Part shown: in pieces, positions 9,591 through 17,726 of the stretch
Layout of the letters: every line of letters begins with the position of its first letter
How positions within the stretch are numbered: position 1 is the first letter of the stretch
Source: Vulcanimicrobiota bacterium
Lineage (GTDB): Bacteria; Vulcanimicrobiota; Xenobia; Xenobiales; JADMJV01
DNA length: 64,000 nt
Direction of reading: 5' to 3'
Assembly (NCBI GenBank): GCA_019637395.1
Contig: JAHBVR010000012.1
Coordinates: 248,001-312,000, forward strand
The notes under the pieces: model-generated
Databases searched by the model: none
What the model was told of the DNA's origin: nothing
The model's input: the letters and a program-made list of their open reading frames with translations, nothing else
Program-made: the position numbers and the translations under genes

Positions 9591-9626
9591 GGCCCCGGTT
9601 CCGAAGAGCCGGGGCCTTATTATTTT
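9591..9626 (+). terminator. Rho-independent terminator after the NlpC/P60-like gene
   Basis: GGCCCCGG (9591-9598) pairs with CCGGGGCC (9609-9616) around a short loop, followed by TTATTATTTT. It lies 24 bases after the stop codon at 9567. Confidence 0.88.
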
Positions 9627-9641
9627 GGGGAGAACATCCTG

Positions 9642-10901
9642 ATGTCCGAGCTTCAAGATCCATCCACTATCTTCGCGCGTATGCGGCCGAACCGCACCGA
9701 TATGGATTCTTTCAACCGGCTGGTCGATACCGCCGCCGACCACCTGGAGGGTCATTCCGATGTGTCGGAGGTGGAGGCTCAACTGGCCATCGTCGACCAG
9801 GATCTCGGGCATCTGCGGCTGCAATTTGAAAACGGCCTGCGCTTTCAGGTGCGCACGCCCGAGCTCGAGACCGGGGTGGCCCTGGCTTACAATGCTTTTC
9901 GCAACCTGGCCCAGCAGTTCGAGAAGCTCGGCCGGGCGCTGCAGGCCCAGCGTCCCTACGATGTGGCCCGCCAGTTGGAAGTCTGCAACGCGACCGTCAA
10001 TCAGCTTTTCTGGGCCTTTGCAGATCTGCGCCAGCACCTGGCCGAGGAAAAATACTCCGAGGCACCTTTCATTCAAGAAGTGGTGCGCGTGGGCAAAGCC
10101 TATGTGAGCGGCAGGCTGGCCGGCGAGCTGTTCCTGGAGCGCTTCCATGCCTTCTGCGAACTCCACGATCAATTCATCGAAGGCCTGCAGCCGCTGCTGG
10201 CCGAGGTTGAGGGCGATCCCCGCCACCAGCAGTTGCTGGATGCCCTGGAAGAGCAAAATGTGGTGCTGGACGAAATCGCCGGCTTCCTGCCATCCGGCGA
10301 CAAGGCCCAGGTCGACGCGGCGCTGGGGCGCCTGTGCCACAGCAGCGCGGTGCTGCTCGAACTCCAGCAAGAATTTCTCAAAGAGCCCGACCAGACCACC
10401 GGTTTGCTTTGCTTTCGCTGCGGCCACGCCAACCAGCCGGGCGAAAAGAAATGCGCCAACTGTCAGGCCCGTCTCATGGATGTACAGACGCCTGGAACGG
10501 ACAGCAGCTACAACGATGCCTCCCTGCCCGCCAATCTGCGCAAGCTCACGGCCGCGGCCGAGGGTTTCCGCGACGGCGCCCTGGACCGGGAAGCTTTCCT
10601 GGAAGTCCTGAACTGGTACGACGATCTCACCGAGCAGGCTCTCCAGCAAATGTCCCAACTGGCTCCCCCACCCGAAGAAGCCAACGGCATGCCCGAAGAA
10701 CAATTGGAGGCTTACGACGAAGCGGTCGAAGCCATGCAGCAAGGCCTCGACGCCCTCAAGTCAGGCGTGGCGCGTCTGCGCCTCTACTCTGACAAGCAAG
10801 ACCCGGTCGATCTGGAGGTGGGCCTGGAGAGCTGCCTGGGAGGTCATCAATACATGCTGCGCTTCGCCGCCGTTAACGAGTCTTTGAAAGCAAAGACCTG
10901 A
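9642..10901 (+). CDS. Helical protein with an internal zinc ribbon, unknown function
   Basis: A 419-residue acidic protein with no signal peptide, predicted mostly alpha-helical. In the middle is a clean zinc-ribbon: Cys257-x2-Cys260-x10-Cys271-x2-Cys274 (LLCFRCGHANQPGEKKCANC). The halves before and after the ribbon both look like helical bundles rich in Leu, Gln and Glu. A GGGGAG ribosome site sits 11 bases before the ATG. It follows the terminator of the NlpC/P60-like gene, so it needs its own promoter or some read-through. Its last 29 bases overlap the opposing gene. I do not recognise the family. Confidence 0.7.
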   Translation: MSELQDPSTIFARMRPNRTDMDSFNRLVDTAADHLEGHSDVSEVEAQLAIVDQDLGHLRLQFENGLRFQVRTPELETGVALAYNAFRNLAQQFEKLGRALQAQRPYDVARQLEVCNATVNQLFWAFADLRQHLAEEKYSEAPFIQEVVRVGKAYVSGRLAGELFLERFHAFCELHDQFIEGLQPLLAEVEGDPRHQQLLDALEEQNVVLDEIAGFLPSGDKAQVDAALGRLCHSSAVLLELQQEFLKEPDQTTGLLCFRCGHANQPGEKKCANCQARLMDVQTPGTDSSYNDASLPANLRKLTAAAEGFRDGALDREAFLEVLNWYDDLTEQALQQMSQLAPPPEEANGMPEEQLEAYDEAVEAMQQGLDALKSGVARLRLYSDKQDPVDLEVGLESCLGGHQYMLRFAAVNESLKAKT

Positions 10902-11718
10902 GCGCGGCCAAACTGGCGTCATCACTGGCCAGTGCCTTTTTACGGTAGGCTTCTTCATCATCCTGGAGGTTAGCCACTGTATCCGCATCCGGTGCGGTAA
11001 TCGCCAACTGAGCCGACCGGCACAGTTTACTCAAGCTGGTGAAGCGCTCCAGGTACAATTGGTGGGCGGCCAGACAAGACGGCGGCGGCTGAATGAGAGA
11101 AGCCTGGTCGTACAAGGAAATAGCCCTCCTGGTCAGCATTGCCGACTTGTTTTGCTGTTGAAAAGCCTCAGCCACTTCCTGGGCAAGGGCGAGTTCCGAC
11201 TGCATAACGATCAGGATAGAGTTACGCCAGTGATAGTATGAGCCAAGCTGCTGGTTATCCCGCAGCTTTTCCACAACCTTGAGTTGCCGGCGCCGTGTTT
11301 CCAGTAGATCCGCCTGGATGCCCACGGCGTTCTGCCAGCGCTGCTGAAGCTGAGCTTGGGTCTGAGCCGCGGAAGAGCCCTTCTGCATGTCGCTCCAAAA
11401 ATATTGGAGTTCTTGCTTTTGCATCCGTGCCCAATGGCGTACGCTGGTTTGGCTGGCCGGAACGGCCAGCACCGCGGCTTTCTTCTGAAAGGCCTCCAGC
11501 TTCTGGAGACGGGACCCGACTTCAGCCCTGGCGACATGGGAAGAAACGCGCCCGTTGAGCCAATTCTGATAGGTTTCACCGGCTTCCACACACAGCTTTT
11601 GAGCCTTGGAAATCTGCTCTTCCAACTGCAAATCCAGCAGTCGAGGGTCCGGAGCTGACCAGAGGGGCGCACTGACCAGAGTTCCTAGAACCCCCGCCAG
11701 CAACTGGCGCCGGTTCAC
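10873..11718 (-). CDS. Exported protein of unknown function, Tat-like signal
   Basis: A 281-residue protein with the N-terminus MNRRQLLAGVLGTLVSAPLWSAP. The twin arginine followed by Gln-Leu-Leu, a hydrophobic core and an Ala-x-Ala-like site suggest Tat or Sec export. The remainder is helical, rich in Gln, Leu and Ala, with coiled-coil character from about 30 to 230. I chose the GTG at 11718 because a longer reading would run into the upstream CvpA gene with Arg-rich sequence, while this GTG overlaps the CvpA TGA stop (GTGA at 11715-11718), the junction type used across this window. It is the last gene of an lnt-cvpA operon, so it may serve envelope maintenance; no domain is recognised. Confidence 0.72.
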   Translation of the reverse strand: MNRRQLLAGVLGTLVSAPLWSAPDPRLLDLQLEEQISKAQKLCVEAGETYQNWLNGRVSSHVARAEVGSRLQKLEAFQKKAAVLAVPASQTSVRHWARMQKQELQYFWSDMQKGSSAAQTQAQLQQRWQNAVGIQADLLETRRRQLKVVEKLRDNQQLGSYYHWRNSILIVMQSELALAQEVAEAFQQQNKSAMLTRRAISLYDQASLIQPPPSCLAAHQLYLERFTSLSKLCRSAQLAITAPDADTVANLQDDEEAYRKKALASDDASLAALRSLLSKTR

Positions 11719-12245
11719 TTGACGGCGTCGCGGTATTTCTTGGCGATGTCGTCGGGAGCGATGATCGAGACGAGCACGCCGATGGGGCCGCTCAGACCGC
11801 GAAAAATCCCGGAGGAGGGAGCGCGCCGGACACTCTGCTTCTCCGCGCCGGTCAGTCCGTCCGCGTAAGGCAGATAAGCGCACAGCAAACTACAGATGAC
11901 CAGGCATTTTGCGAAGGCCACGGCGGTCCCGCCATAATTGCGCACCTCCGGTGGAATGCGATCACCTTCGCGGGTGGCGCGGTCGATATGGAGACCGAGC
12001 GAAAGAACCATGATGCCGGCGAAGAGCAGCAAAAACCAAAAACAGATGCTTTGTGCGGTCGGCTCGGGCCAACCGGGGATCATTCGATGGACGAACGCGC
12101 CAAAAGGGCGAAAGCCCCGAAGAGCGATGAGGCCCGCGATGAGGCCGATGGCCCAGTCGGTCATTTCCAGAACCAGGCCTCGCTTGTAGCCGGCATAGGT
12201 GCCGAAACCGAGGACCATCAGGCAGATAACGTCAATCCAATGCAC
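11715..12245 (-). CDS. CvpA family membrane protein
   Basis: A 176-residue inner-membrane protein with four hydrophobic segments. The opening MHWIDVICLMVLGFGTYAGYKRGL is the standard start of the colicin V production protein family (hydrophobic helix, then a G-x-x-x-G-x-x-R-G motif). Known CvpA proteins are linked to envelope integrity and, in E. coli, bile resistance. It lies three bases after lnt and overlaps the following gene by GTGA, so the three minus-strand genes form an operon. Confidence 0.85.
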   Translation of the reverse strand: MHWIDVICLMVLGFGTYAGYKRGLVLEMTDWAIGLIAGLIALRGFRPFGAFVHRMIPGWPEPTAQSICFWFLLLFAGIMVLSLGLHIDRATREGDRIPPEVRNYGGTAVAFAKCLVICSLLCAYLPYADGLTGAEKQSVRRAPSSGIFRGLSGPIGVLVSIIAPDDIAKKYRDAVK

Positions 12246-12248
12246 GGG

Positions 12249-13766
12249 CTAGTGCTTCCCTGCCGAAGCTTCTGTCCCTTTCGGCAGTAAAGGGCACAGA
12301 AGAAAAACCGCCAGAGCCAGCCAGGCCAGGACATCTCCCAGGCGCGCGTAGACGGTCAGTTGGCGGCGCGCGGTCACTTCATGCACGGCCAGCACCGCCT
12401 GATTGATGGGCGTTTCTTCCAAAACCCGACCGCGCTCGTCAATCATACCGGAGACCCCCGTGTTACCACACTGAATCACCGGCCTCCCCTGCTCGACGGC
12501 GCGGAAAATGGCCATCTCGAAGTGATGCATGATGGCCGGATTGGTGCCAAACCAACCATCGTTGGTGGCCACCACCAGCACGTCACTGCCGTCGCGCACC
12601 CTCTGGGCCGCCAGATAGGGTACCATGGACTCGAAACAGATCAGCATTCCCGGCCGAATCTTCAGGTCCGGACAGGAAAAGACTCCGCCCGCATGCTCCC
12701 CGGGAATATAGCGCATGACCCGGTCAAAAATCTTGTAAGGACGGAGCCAGCTCTCCAGCGGCAGGTACTCCCCACCCGGAACCAGGCGCTGCTTATCGTA
12801 GCGGCCTTCGAAACCACCCTGGGGCGTGACCAGACTGGCGCAATTGACCGTATGCTTGAATTCATCGTCCAGTTTTTCGATGGAGCCCACGATGATATAG
12901 CTCTTGCTCTGCAGCCCCAACATCCCGATTTCGAACGTGAGCTGGGGCAGCTTCAAGAAGCCGCGGTAAGGAATGGCCGTTTCCGGCCAGACGATCAGTT
13001 GGGCTCCCTGGGCGCCGGCCGACAACGTCAGTTTTTCCAGGTTCTGCAGGGCGGTCTGGGCAAAATTCGGGTCCCAGCGCACCTCGCGACCCATGGAGTT
13101 CTGGGCTACGCCGGCTTTGAAGGTGGTCCCGGGCCCCCAATTCTGGTGCAGGCGCCAGGCGCCGAATCCCAGGGCCGCCAACCAGAGCAGGCCGCTGGCC
13201 AGCCACCAACGCGGCCGCTGGTGGCGGTATTCCGGCAGTAAGCCCACCAGCAGGCTGGCGTTGGCCAGCAGCAGCAGCAGACTCAGCGTCCATGGTCCCA
13301 GCAGCGAACAACACTGCAAAACCAACGGATAACGCGCCCAGGCGTGGGATAACATACCCCAGGTCACCCCAAAGGGGCCAAAGGTCTGTAGAAATTCCAG
13401 GGCTACGAAACCCGTTACAAAGGCCAGCGGAAACAGTTCCGGGCGTTGGCGGCTGAGGCCGCCGCAGAGCATTCCAAAGAAGCCCGGCAAGACGGTTTTA
13501 TAGCCGGCCAGAAACAGATAGGCCGGCGCTCCAAAAAAGTTCGCCCAGAACATGATATAGCTCTGGTAAATAAAGCCGAAGAGCAGGCCGAAGAGCAGGC
13601 CGCGCAGCCAGCCCTGACCGCGCAGGGCCAACATCAAGGGAACCAGACAAACCAGAGTGAGGGGAAATAGTCGGGTGAACGGGAAGGCCAGCATCAAAAG
13701 GAGGGCCGCACCTGAGCTGAAAAGCAGCCCCCACCGAAAGGGCAAAGGTTTACTCAAGCGTGTCAC
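12249..13766 (-). CDS. lnt: Apolipoprotein N-acyltransferase
   Basis: A 505-residue inner-membrane enzyme that adds the third acyl chain to lipoproteins. The N-terminal 220 residues hold multiple membrane helices and the C-terminal half is a nitrilase-fold domain. The catalytic triad is visible: Glu262 (VWPETAIPYRG), Lys325 (RYDKQRLVPGGEYLP) and Cys377 (MLICFESM), spaced as in E. coli Lnt (267/335/387), with the family motif NDGWFG downstream. Its presence means a diderm envelope with triacylated lipoproteins, consistent with the alpha-2-macroglobulin lipobox. The GTG start at 13766 overlaps, in opposite orientation, the GTG start of the divergent neighbour, leaving no intergenic space; a slightly internal start is possible. 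Confidence 0.96.
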   Translation of the reverse strand: MTRLSKPLPFRWGLLFSSGAALLLMLAFPFTRLFPLTLVCLVPLMLALRGQGWLRGLLFGLLFGFIYQSYIMFWANFFGAPAYLFLAGYKTVLPGFFGMLCGGLSRQRPELFPLAFVTGFVALEFLQTFGPFGVTWGMLSHAWARYPLVLQCCSLLGPWTLSLLLLLANASLLVGLLPEYRHQRPRWWLASGLLWLAALGFGAWRLHQNWGPGTTFKAGVAQNSMGREVRWDPNFAQTALQNLEKLTLSAGAQGAQLIVWPETAIPYRGFLKLPQLTFEIGMLGLQSKSYIIVGSIEKLDDEFKHTVNCASLVTPQGGFEGRYDKQRLVPGGEYLPLESWLRPYKIFDRVMRYIPGEHAGGVFSCPDLKIRPGMLICFESMVPYLAAQRVRDGSDVLVVATNDGWFGTNPAIMHHFEMAIFRAVEQGRPVIQCGNTGVSGMIDERGRVLEETPINQAVLAVHEVTARRQLTVYARLGDVLAWLALAVFLLCPLLPKGTEASAGKH

Positions 13767-14449
13767 CTCGAAAAATTCTCAAACAAGTCGGTCTCGCAAT
13801 ATTCCTGGCGCAAGCAGCGCGGGCTCAGCCTTTCCCGTTCCCGGGTTCGCCGTTTGCCAACCGTTTGCTGGCCGTCACCTTGACGGTCAACCCCAACGGC
13901 GTGATCGATACCAGCGGCCGAGGATACTACGTCATCCTCTTCAATTCGTTGAACCAGCCCATTGAATGCACCGACCTGGATACCTTCTCCGACTTTGTGC
14001 GTTTCGACGGCCTGAGCTGGGCCTGGTACCACCGTCAGGCCCGTGCTCCGCGGCCCGGCTTCCAGTTTTTCCAGTCGGGTAATCTGAATTCGGCCGGCCG
14101 CATTCAGCCCGATCAACGCAGCCTCGAAGTGGTCTTTGACGTGGCCGAAGCCACGAATCTGCTCAACCAGTTCATCCTGCCGCCCACTTTTACCGCCCAC
14201 GCTCTCACCTGTGATAACTACCGGCAGGGGCTGATCGGCCGCCCGCTGGACACCCTGGGCCAGGGTCCCGATATGCTCAAAAACACCCTGCAGACCATCC
14301 GCGTCAACAAAGGCCAGGGCGTGGTGCCGCCCATTCCCCAGTTCTACCCCAGCGACCCGCTCGACGACGTGCGCCACCACGCCGACCTGCCCTCGGACTT
14401 CCCTTATCAAAACTTCGATCTGAGCCGCGTGGAAGTGACCCTGCGCTAA
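13760..14449 (+). CDS. Secreted protein of unknown function
   Basis: A 229-residue protein. The N-terminus MSPRKILKQVGLAIFLAQAA followed by RAQ is a clear Sec signal peptide with cleavage near Ala-Gln, which supports the GTG start at 13760. The mature part is Pro/Asn/Phe-rich and looks beta-stranded. It carries conserved-looking Trp and Tyr residues (WAWYHRQARAPRPGFQFFQSG) and no Cys pair. It is divergent from lnt with overlapping start codons, so each promoter must lie inside the other gene. I do not recognise the family. Confidence 0.72.
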   Translation: MSPRKILKQVGLAIFLAQAARAQPFPFPGSPFANRLLAVTLTVNPNGVIDTSGRGYYVILFNSLNQPIECTDLDTFSDFVRFDGLSWAWYHRQARAPRPGFQFFQSGNLNSAGRIQPDQRSLEVVFDVAEATNLLNQFILPPTFTAHALTCDNYRQGLIGRPLDTLGQGPDMLKNTLQTIRVNKGQGVVPPIPQFYPSDPLDDVRHHADLPSDFPYQNFDLSRVEVTLR

Positions 14450-14490
14450 GGACCCATAAACAAATAAAGCTTACATTTACGGGCCCTAGT

Positions 14491-16584
14491 TTAGCGCACG
14501 AAGGGGTTACTGAGGTTGTTGGGCAGCACCGGCAGCCCGGCTTCGGGGCCGATGTGCAGCGGAGCCGAGGGGAAGCCGCGCAGATTTAACTGGAAGAAGA
14601 CTTCCTGCTGCAGGCCGCGGTAAGCCACCGAGGCCACCCAGTCGTGGCTCTCGAAATTCAGCATGACGTCCTGGTAGGTCAGTTTCCGCTGCTGGAAGTC
14701 ATAGACGCTCCAGTGCGAAACGCTCAGGCTGTCTCCCAGTCGCACCGAGAGTAAGTTGTCCATACTGCGAAAATGACGGTCGACCGGGTCGAAGTTGGCT
14801 CCCGAAGAAAGGCCGAATTCCGGACCGGGATTGATGTCCATGCGGGCGATCAGGTCGTTGGCCCGGTGCTGTAAAAAGTCGTAACCCGCGTAGGCTCCCA
14901 GGCGCAACGAGCCGCTGTTGTAATACTCGAGACCGCCGGTCAGGACGTTAAAAGAGCGGTGGATGTCGTGAAAAAATGGGGTTCCGCCGGCCTGTCCCTG
15001 GAGATTATAGTCGACCCGAGCGGTGACATCCTCACCCACCGGCTGGAACCAACTGGCGCGGGCCAACCAGACGCGCTGTTTTTGGCCGGTATCGTAGAAA
15101 AACTGGCGCAAACCGCCACCGACCACAAAGCGGCTATCCCCCACCGAATACATCTGATCCGGCAGAGTGACACGCAGATCCCAGCGGGCCGCCTGCACGT
15201 CACTGGGAGATTCGAAGATGCGCGCGTAGCTGGCCGAAGCCAGCAAGGGCAGCTCACCGAGACGGATGGGAGTGCTCACGAAGCGCAATTCCGGAGTGCG
15301 ATTCAGATAGTAAGTGCGCAGTCCGGTCGAAGACTCCAGAGCCGCCTCAAAATAGCCGAAATCGGCGCGGTGTTGCAGATTGCCCAGGTAGTGGAAGCGA
15401 CGGGCACGCTGATCCAGGGTCGAGGCAAAGTTGTAGTCGGCCGTCAGCAACAAGCGAGTGCGATCGTCGAAGTCCTTCTGGGCGGTGCCCACGTAGGTGG
15501 TATTGGTATTGTCCCCGCTGCGCGAGTAGCCCGCCTGCAGCATCAAAAGCAGGTCACCGGTCTGCCGGGTGATCCCCACGTTGGTGGCCACCGTCAGCGG
15601 AGAGGTGAAGTTGGGGAGCTCGAACTTGTTCTGCGAGTAACTGAAATTGGCGGTGGTGCTGGGGTCGAGTTTGAAAGCGGAGTTGGTGTGGAAGTCCAGC
15701 CGACCCGACTGGCCGTTGACGCCGCCCTGCTGGTAGTAGTAGATGTCGCCGACGGCCCGATCATCCCAGTTGAAACGGTGCTCGATACCGCCGGAAAGGC
15801 CGGTTCGGGTATAGTAATCAAGGTGGATCTTACCGGCATTCTTACGACCGAAGTTGTAAGGCAGGGTGCTGCGGATGAAGGCGCCGAAGATCGTCGAATA
15901 ACCTACGGTGGGCAGGTACTCCTGCAGCAAAGGTTTGGTGGGGTCGAGTGAAAACGTTAGATTGGGCAGGGTGGCGGGCCGGAAGCCACCCAGGTCCACC
16001 GCGGTATTATAGGCCTCCAGGCGATCGCGGGGATAGATATCGATGCGCTCGGCCAGGATCCGGTAATCCCATTGCCCGGGCAACTGATCGCAGGTGGTCA
16101 CGGTGGCTTCGTTCAGTTGGATAAAATCGGGCTTCCAGCTCATCGATTTGGCCCAGAAAAAGAGCGGCTGCTCCAGGTAATTGTCGTTACTGCCCAGGTC
16201 GTTGCCGCGCCCGGTGACGTTGCGCAGGATGGCTTCGTTGCTCAGCAGCGAGAAGTCGATTTCATCGGCGGCCGCGTAGCTCTCGCCGAAAGTGAAAAGG
16301 CACTCCTTGCGAGCCTTTACCTCGCCGCTGGCGCGGTTGTACTGCAGCCAGTGACAGTCGAGCTGCAGGCCCTCGTATTCGACCCGCACCTTACCCACGC
16401 AGGTGATGACTTCGCCCTCGCGCGAGATTTGCTCGGCGCGTAAAAGCAAAAGCTTGTCGCCCGGAGCCTCGGCCGACATCTCTTGCAGGGGGATTTCTTG
16501 AGCCCGAACTACCGGGGCGCCCCAGAACCACCCTCCGGCCAAACAAAAGCCGACGCAAAGACGGCGGGCCCATGAGAAATTCAC
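14491..16584 (-). CDS. lptD: LptD/OstA-type outer-membrane assembly protein
   Basis: A 697-residue protein with the signal peptide MNFSWARRLCVGFCLAGG. Residues of about 45 to 150 form an OstA/LptA-like beta-taco (LRAEQISREGEVITCVGKVR, YEGLQLDCHWLQYNRASGEV). From 200 onward alternating hydrophobic/polar strands with frequent aromatic ends indicate a large outer-membrane beta-barrel ending in FVR. Such proteins insert LPS or a related glycolipid into the outer leaflet. The length is close to LptD (about 780 in E. coli). The Cys pairs of proteobacterial LptD are not obvious, so a relaxed 'LPS-assembly protein, OstA-like' label is safer. GTG start at 16584; the nadD gene starts about 95 bases away on the other strand. 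Confidence 0.85.
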   Translation of the reverse strand: MNFSWARRLCVGFCLAGGWFWGAPVVRAQEIPLQEMSAEAPGDKLLLLRAEQISREGEVITCVGKVRVEYEGLQLDCHWLQYNRASGEVKARKECLFTFGESYAAADEIDFSLLSNEAILRNVTGRGNDLGSNDNYLEQPLFFWAKSMSWKPDFIQLNEATVTTCDQLPGQWDYRILAERIDIYPRDRLEAYNTAVDLGGFRPATLPNLTFSLDPTKPLLQEYLPTVGYSTIFGAFIRSTLPYNFGRKNAGKIHLDYYTRTGLSGGIEHRFNWDDRAVGDIYYYQQGGVNGQSGRLDFHTNSAFKLDPSTTANFSYSQNKFELPNFTSPLTVATNVGITRQTGDLLLMLQAGYSRSGDNTNTTYVGTAQKDFDDRTRLLLTADYNFASTLDQRARRFHYLGNLQHRADFGYFEAALESSTGLRTYYLNRTPELRFVSTPIRLGELPLLASASYARIFESPSDVQAARWDLRVTLPDQMYSVGDSRFVVGGGLRQFFYDTGQKQRVWLARASWFQPVGEDVTARVDYNLQGQAGGTPFFHDIHRSFNVLTGGLEYYNSGSLRLGAYAGYDFLQHRANDLIARMDINPGPEFGLSSGANFDPVDRHFRSMDNLLSVRLGDSLSVSHWSVYDFQQRKLTYQDVMLNFESHDWVASVAYRGLQQEVFFQLNLRGFPSAPLHIGPEAGLPVLPNNLSNPFVR

Positions 16585-16679
16585 TAAACAGGCTTCTATT
16601 GGACGGAGCCCGTTCCTGTCAAGTATTGAAATCCGTTCAATCCCCAGGATGGCCCGCCATCCGGCCAGAATGGACCGAC

Positions 16680-17276
16680 ATGGCGCGCGTTCTGCTTTTC
16701 GGGGGCAGCTTCAACCCGGTGCACCATGGCCACTTGCGGCTGGCCGTGGAAGCATTGGAGCAGTTTTCCTTTGACCAGGTCTGGCTGGTACCCAGCGGGA
16801 CCCCGCCGCACCGCCAGGCCTACTCCCAAGAACCGGAGCATCGGGCGCGTATGCTGGAGCTGGCCCTGGCCGACCATCCGCAACTCCAAGTATGCCGCCA
16901 TGAACTGGACAGCCACGAGATCAACTACACCTATAACACCGTCTCCCAATTATCTTCCCTCTGGCCCGCCCACCGATTTTCTTTTCTCACGGGTCTGGAC
17001 GTGGTTTACGACTACCAGTGGCGCAACTTTGAAGAGCTGCTGGAGCTGGTCGAGCACTTTCTGGTGGCCTCCCGTCCCGGCTATCAATTCAGCCAGTTGC
17101 TGGAAAAGTTGACGGGAACGCGACATCTGACTAAGCTCTCTGAGTTGCAGGTGCCGCTGCATCAGGTCTCTTCGAGTCTGATTCGCGAGCGACTGCGGCA
17201 AGGGCGTTCCATCCACTACTGGGTTCCCGAGCCGGTACGTGTGTATATCGAGAATCAGGGAATATACTGTTCATAA
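16680..17276 (+). CDS. nadD: Nicotinate-nucleotide adenylyltransferase
   Basis: A 198-residue enzyme making nicotinic acid adenine dinucleotide from NaMN and ATP for NAD synthesis. The nucleotidyltransferase signature is at the N-terminus: LLFGGSFNPVHHGHL (GxFxPxHxGH) and near the C-terminus VSSSLIRERLRQGRS (ISST/SxIR). I start at ATG 16680 (MARVLLFGGSFNP), which fits the family; a 36-residue longer in-frame reading has no resemblance to NadD. The gene precedes rsfS, the usual nadD-rsfS pairing. Confidence 0.95.
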   Translation: MARVLLFGGSFNPVHHGHLRLAVEALEQFSFDQVWLVPSGTPPHRQAYSQEPEHRARMLELALADHPQLQVCRHELDSHEINYTYNTVSQLSSLWPAHRFSFLTGLDVVYDYQWRNFEELLELVEHFLVASRPGYQFSQLLEKLTGTRHLTKLSELQVPLHQVSSSLIRERLRQGRSIHYWVPEPVRVYIENQGIYCS

Positions 17277-17301
17277 CATCGTTAGCAAAAGGAGCCGCAT
17301 T

Positions 17302-17661
17302 TTGGAGAGTCTGGAGATCGCACAAGAAGTAGCCAAGGTCATCGAGGACAAACTCGGAAAGGATATTGTTATCAAGGACCTGAGCGCTCTCACCATCGTG
17401 TGCGACTACTTCGTCATCACCAGCGCTCCCACTCGACTCCAAACCCGCGATATTGCCCGGGCCGTCGAAGATCGGCTGGGGCAATTGGGATTGCAGAACA
17501 AGCGCATCCAGGGCCACCGCGAAGGCTCCTGGATCCTGATGGACTACGGAGTGGTGGTGGTGCACATCTTCCTGCAGTCGGAACGTGACTTCTACGACCT
17601 GGAAGGCCTCTGGCGCAACGCCCCCCGCATTGACGCCCCCGAACCCACCCCCAGGAAATAG
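17302..17661 (+). CDS. rsfS: Ribosomal silencing factor RsfS
   Basis: About 119 residues, from a TTG start at 17302 with AGGAG at 17290-17294 ideally placed. This start gives MESLEIAQEVAKVIEDKLGKD, the normal beginning of RsfS/Iojap. Family motifs are present: ALTIVCDYFVITSAPTRLQ, GHREGSWILMDYGVVVVHIF and the closing ERDFYDLEGLW. RsfS binds uL14 and blocks 50S-30S joining under starvation. It follows nadD with a 25-base gap and is probably co-transcribed with it. Confidence 0.96.
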   Translation: MESLEIAQEVAKVIEDKLGKDIVIKDLSALTIVCDYFVITSAPTRLQTRDIARAVEDRLGQLGLQNKRIQGHREGSWILMDYGVVVVHIFLQSERDFYDLEGLWRNAPRIDAPEPTPRK

Positions 17662-17726
17662 CCTTCGATAGACACCCGCCCGTTCGTGGAGTAGTGCGCC
17701 AGGTTCCTGGGAACTACAATGAAGAC

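Noticed and set aside
14450-14490. Bidirectional terminator between the secreted protein and lptD genes
   Set aside because: GGACCCATAAA and TTTACGGGCCC pair only imperfectly and lack a T-run in the right place, so I do not list it.
16572-16679. 36-residue N-terminal extension of NadD
   Set aside because: The nucleotidyltransferase motif must lie near the N-terminus, and the extension overlaps the lptD start region without resembling NadD.
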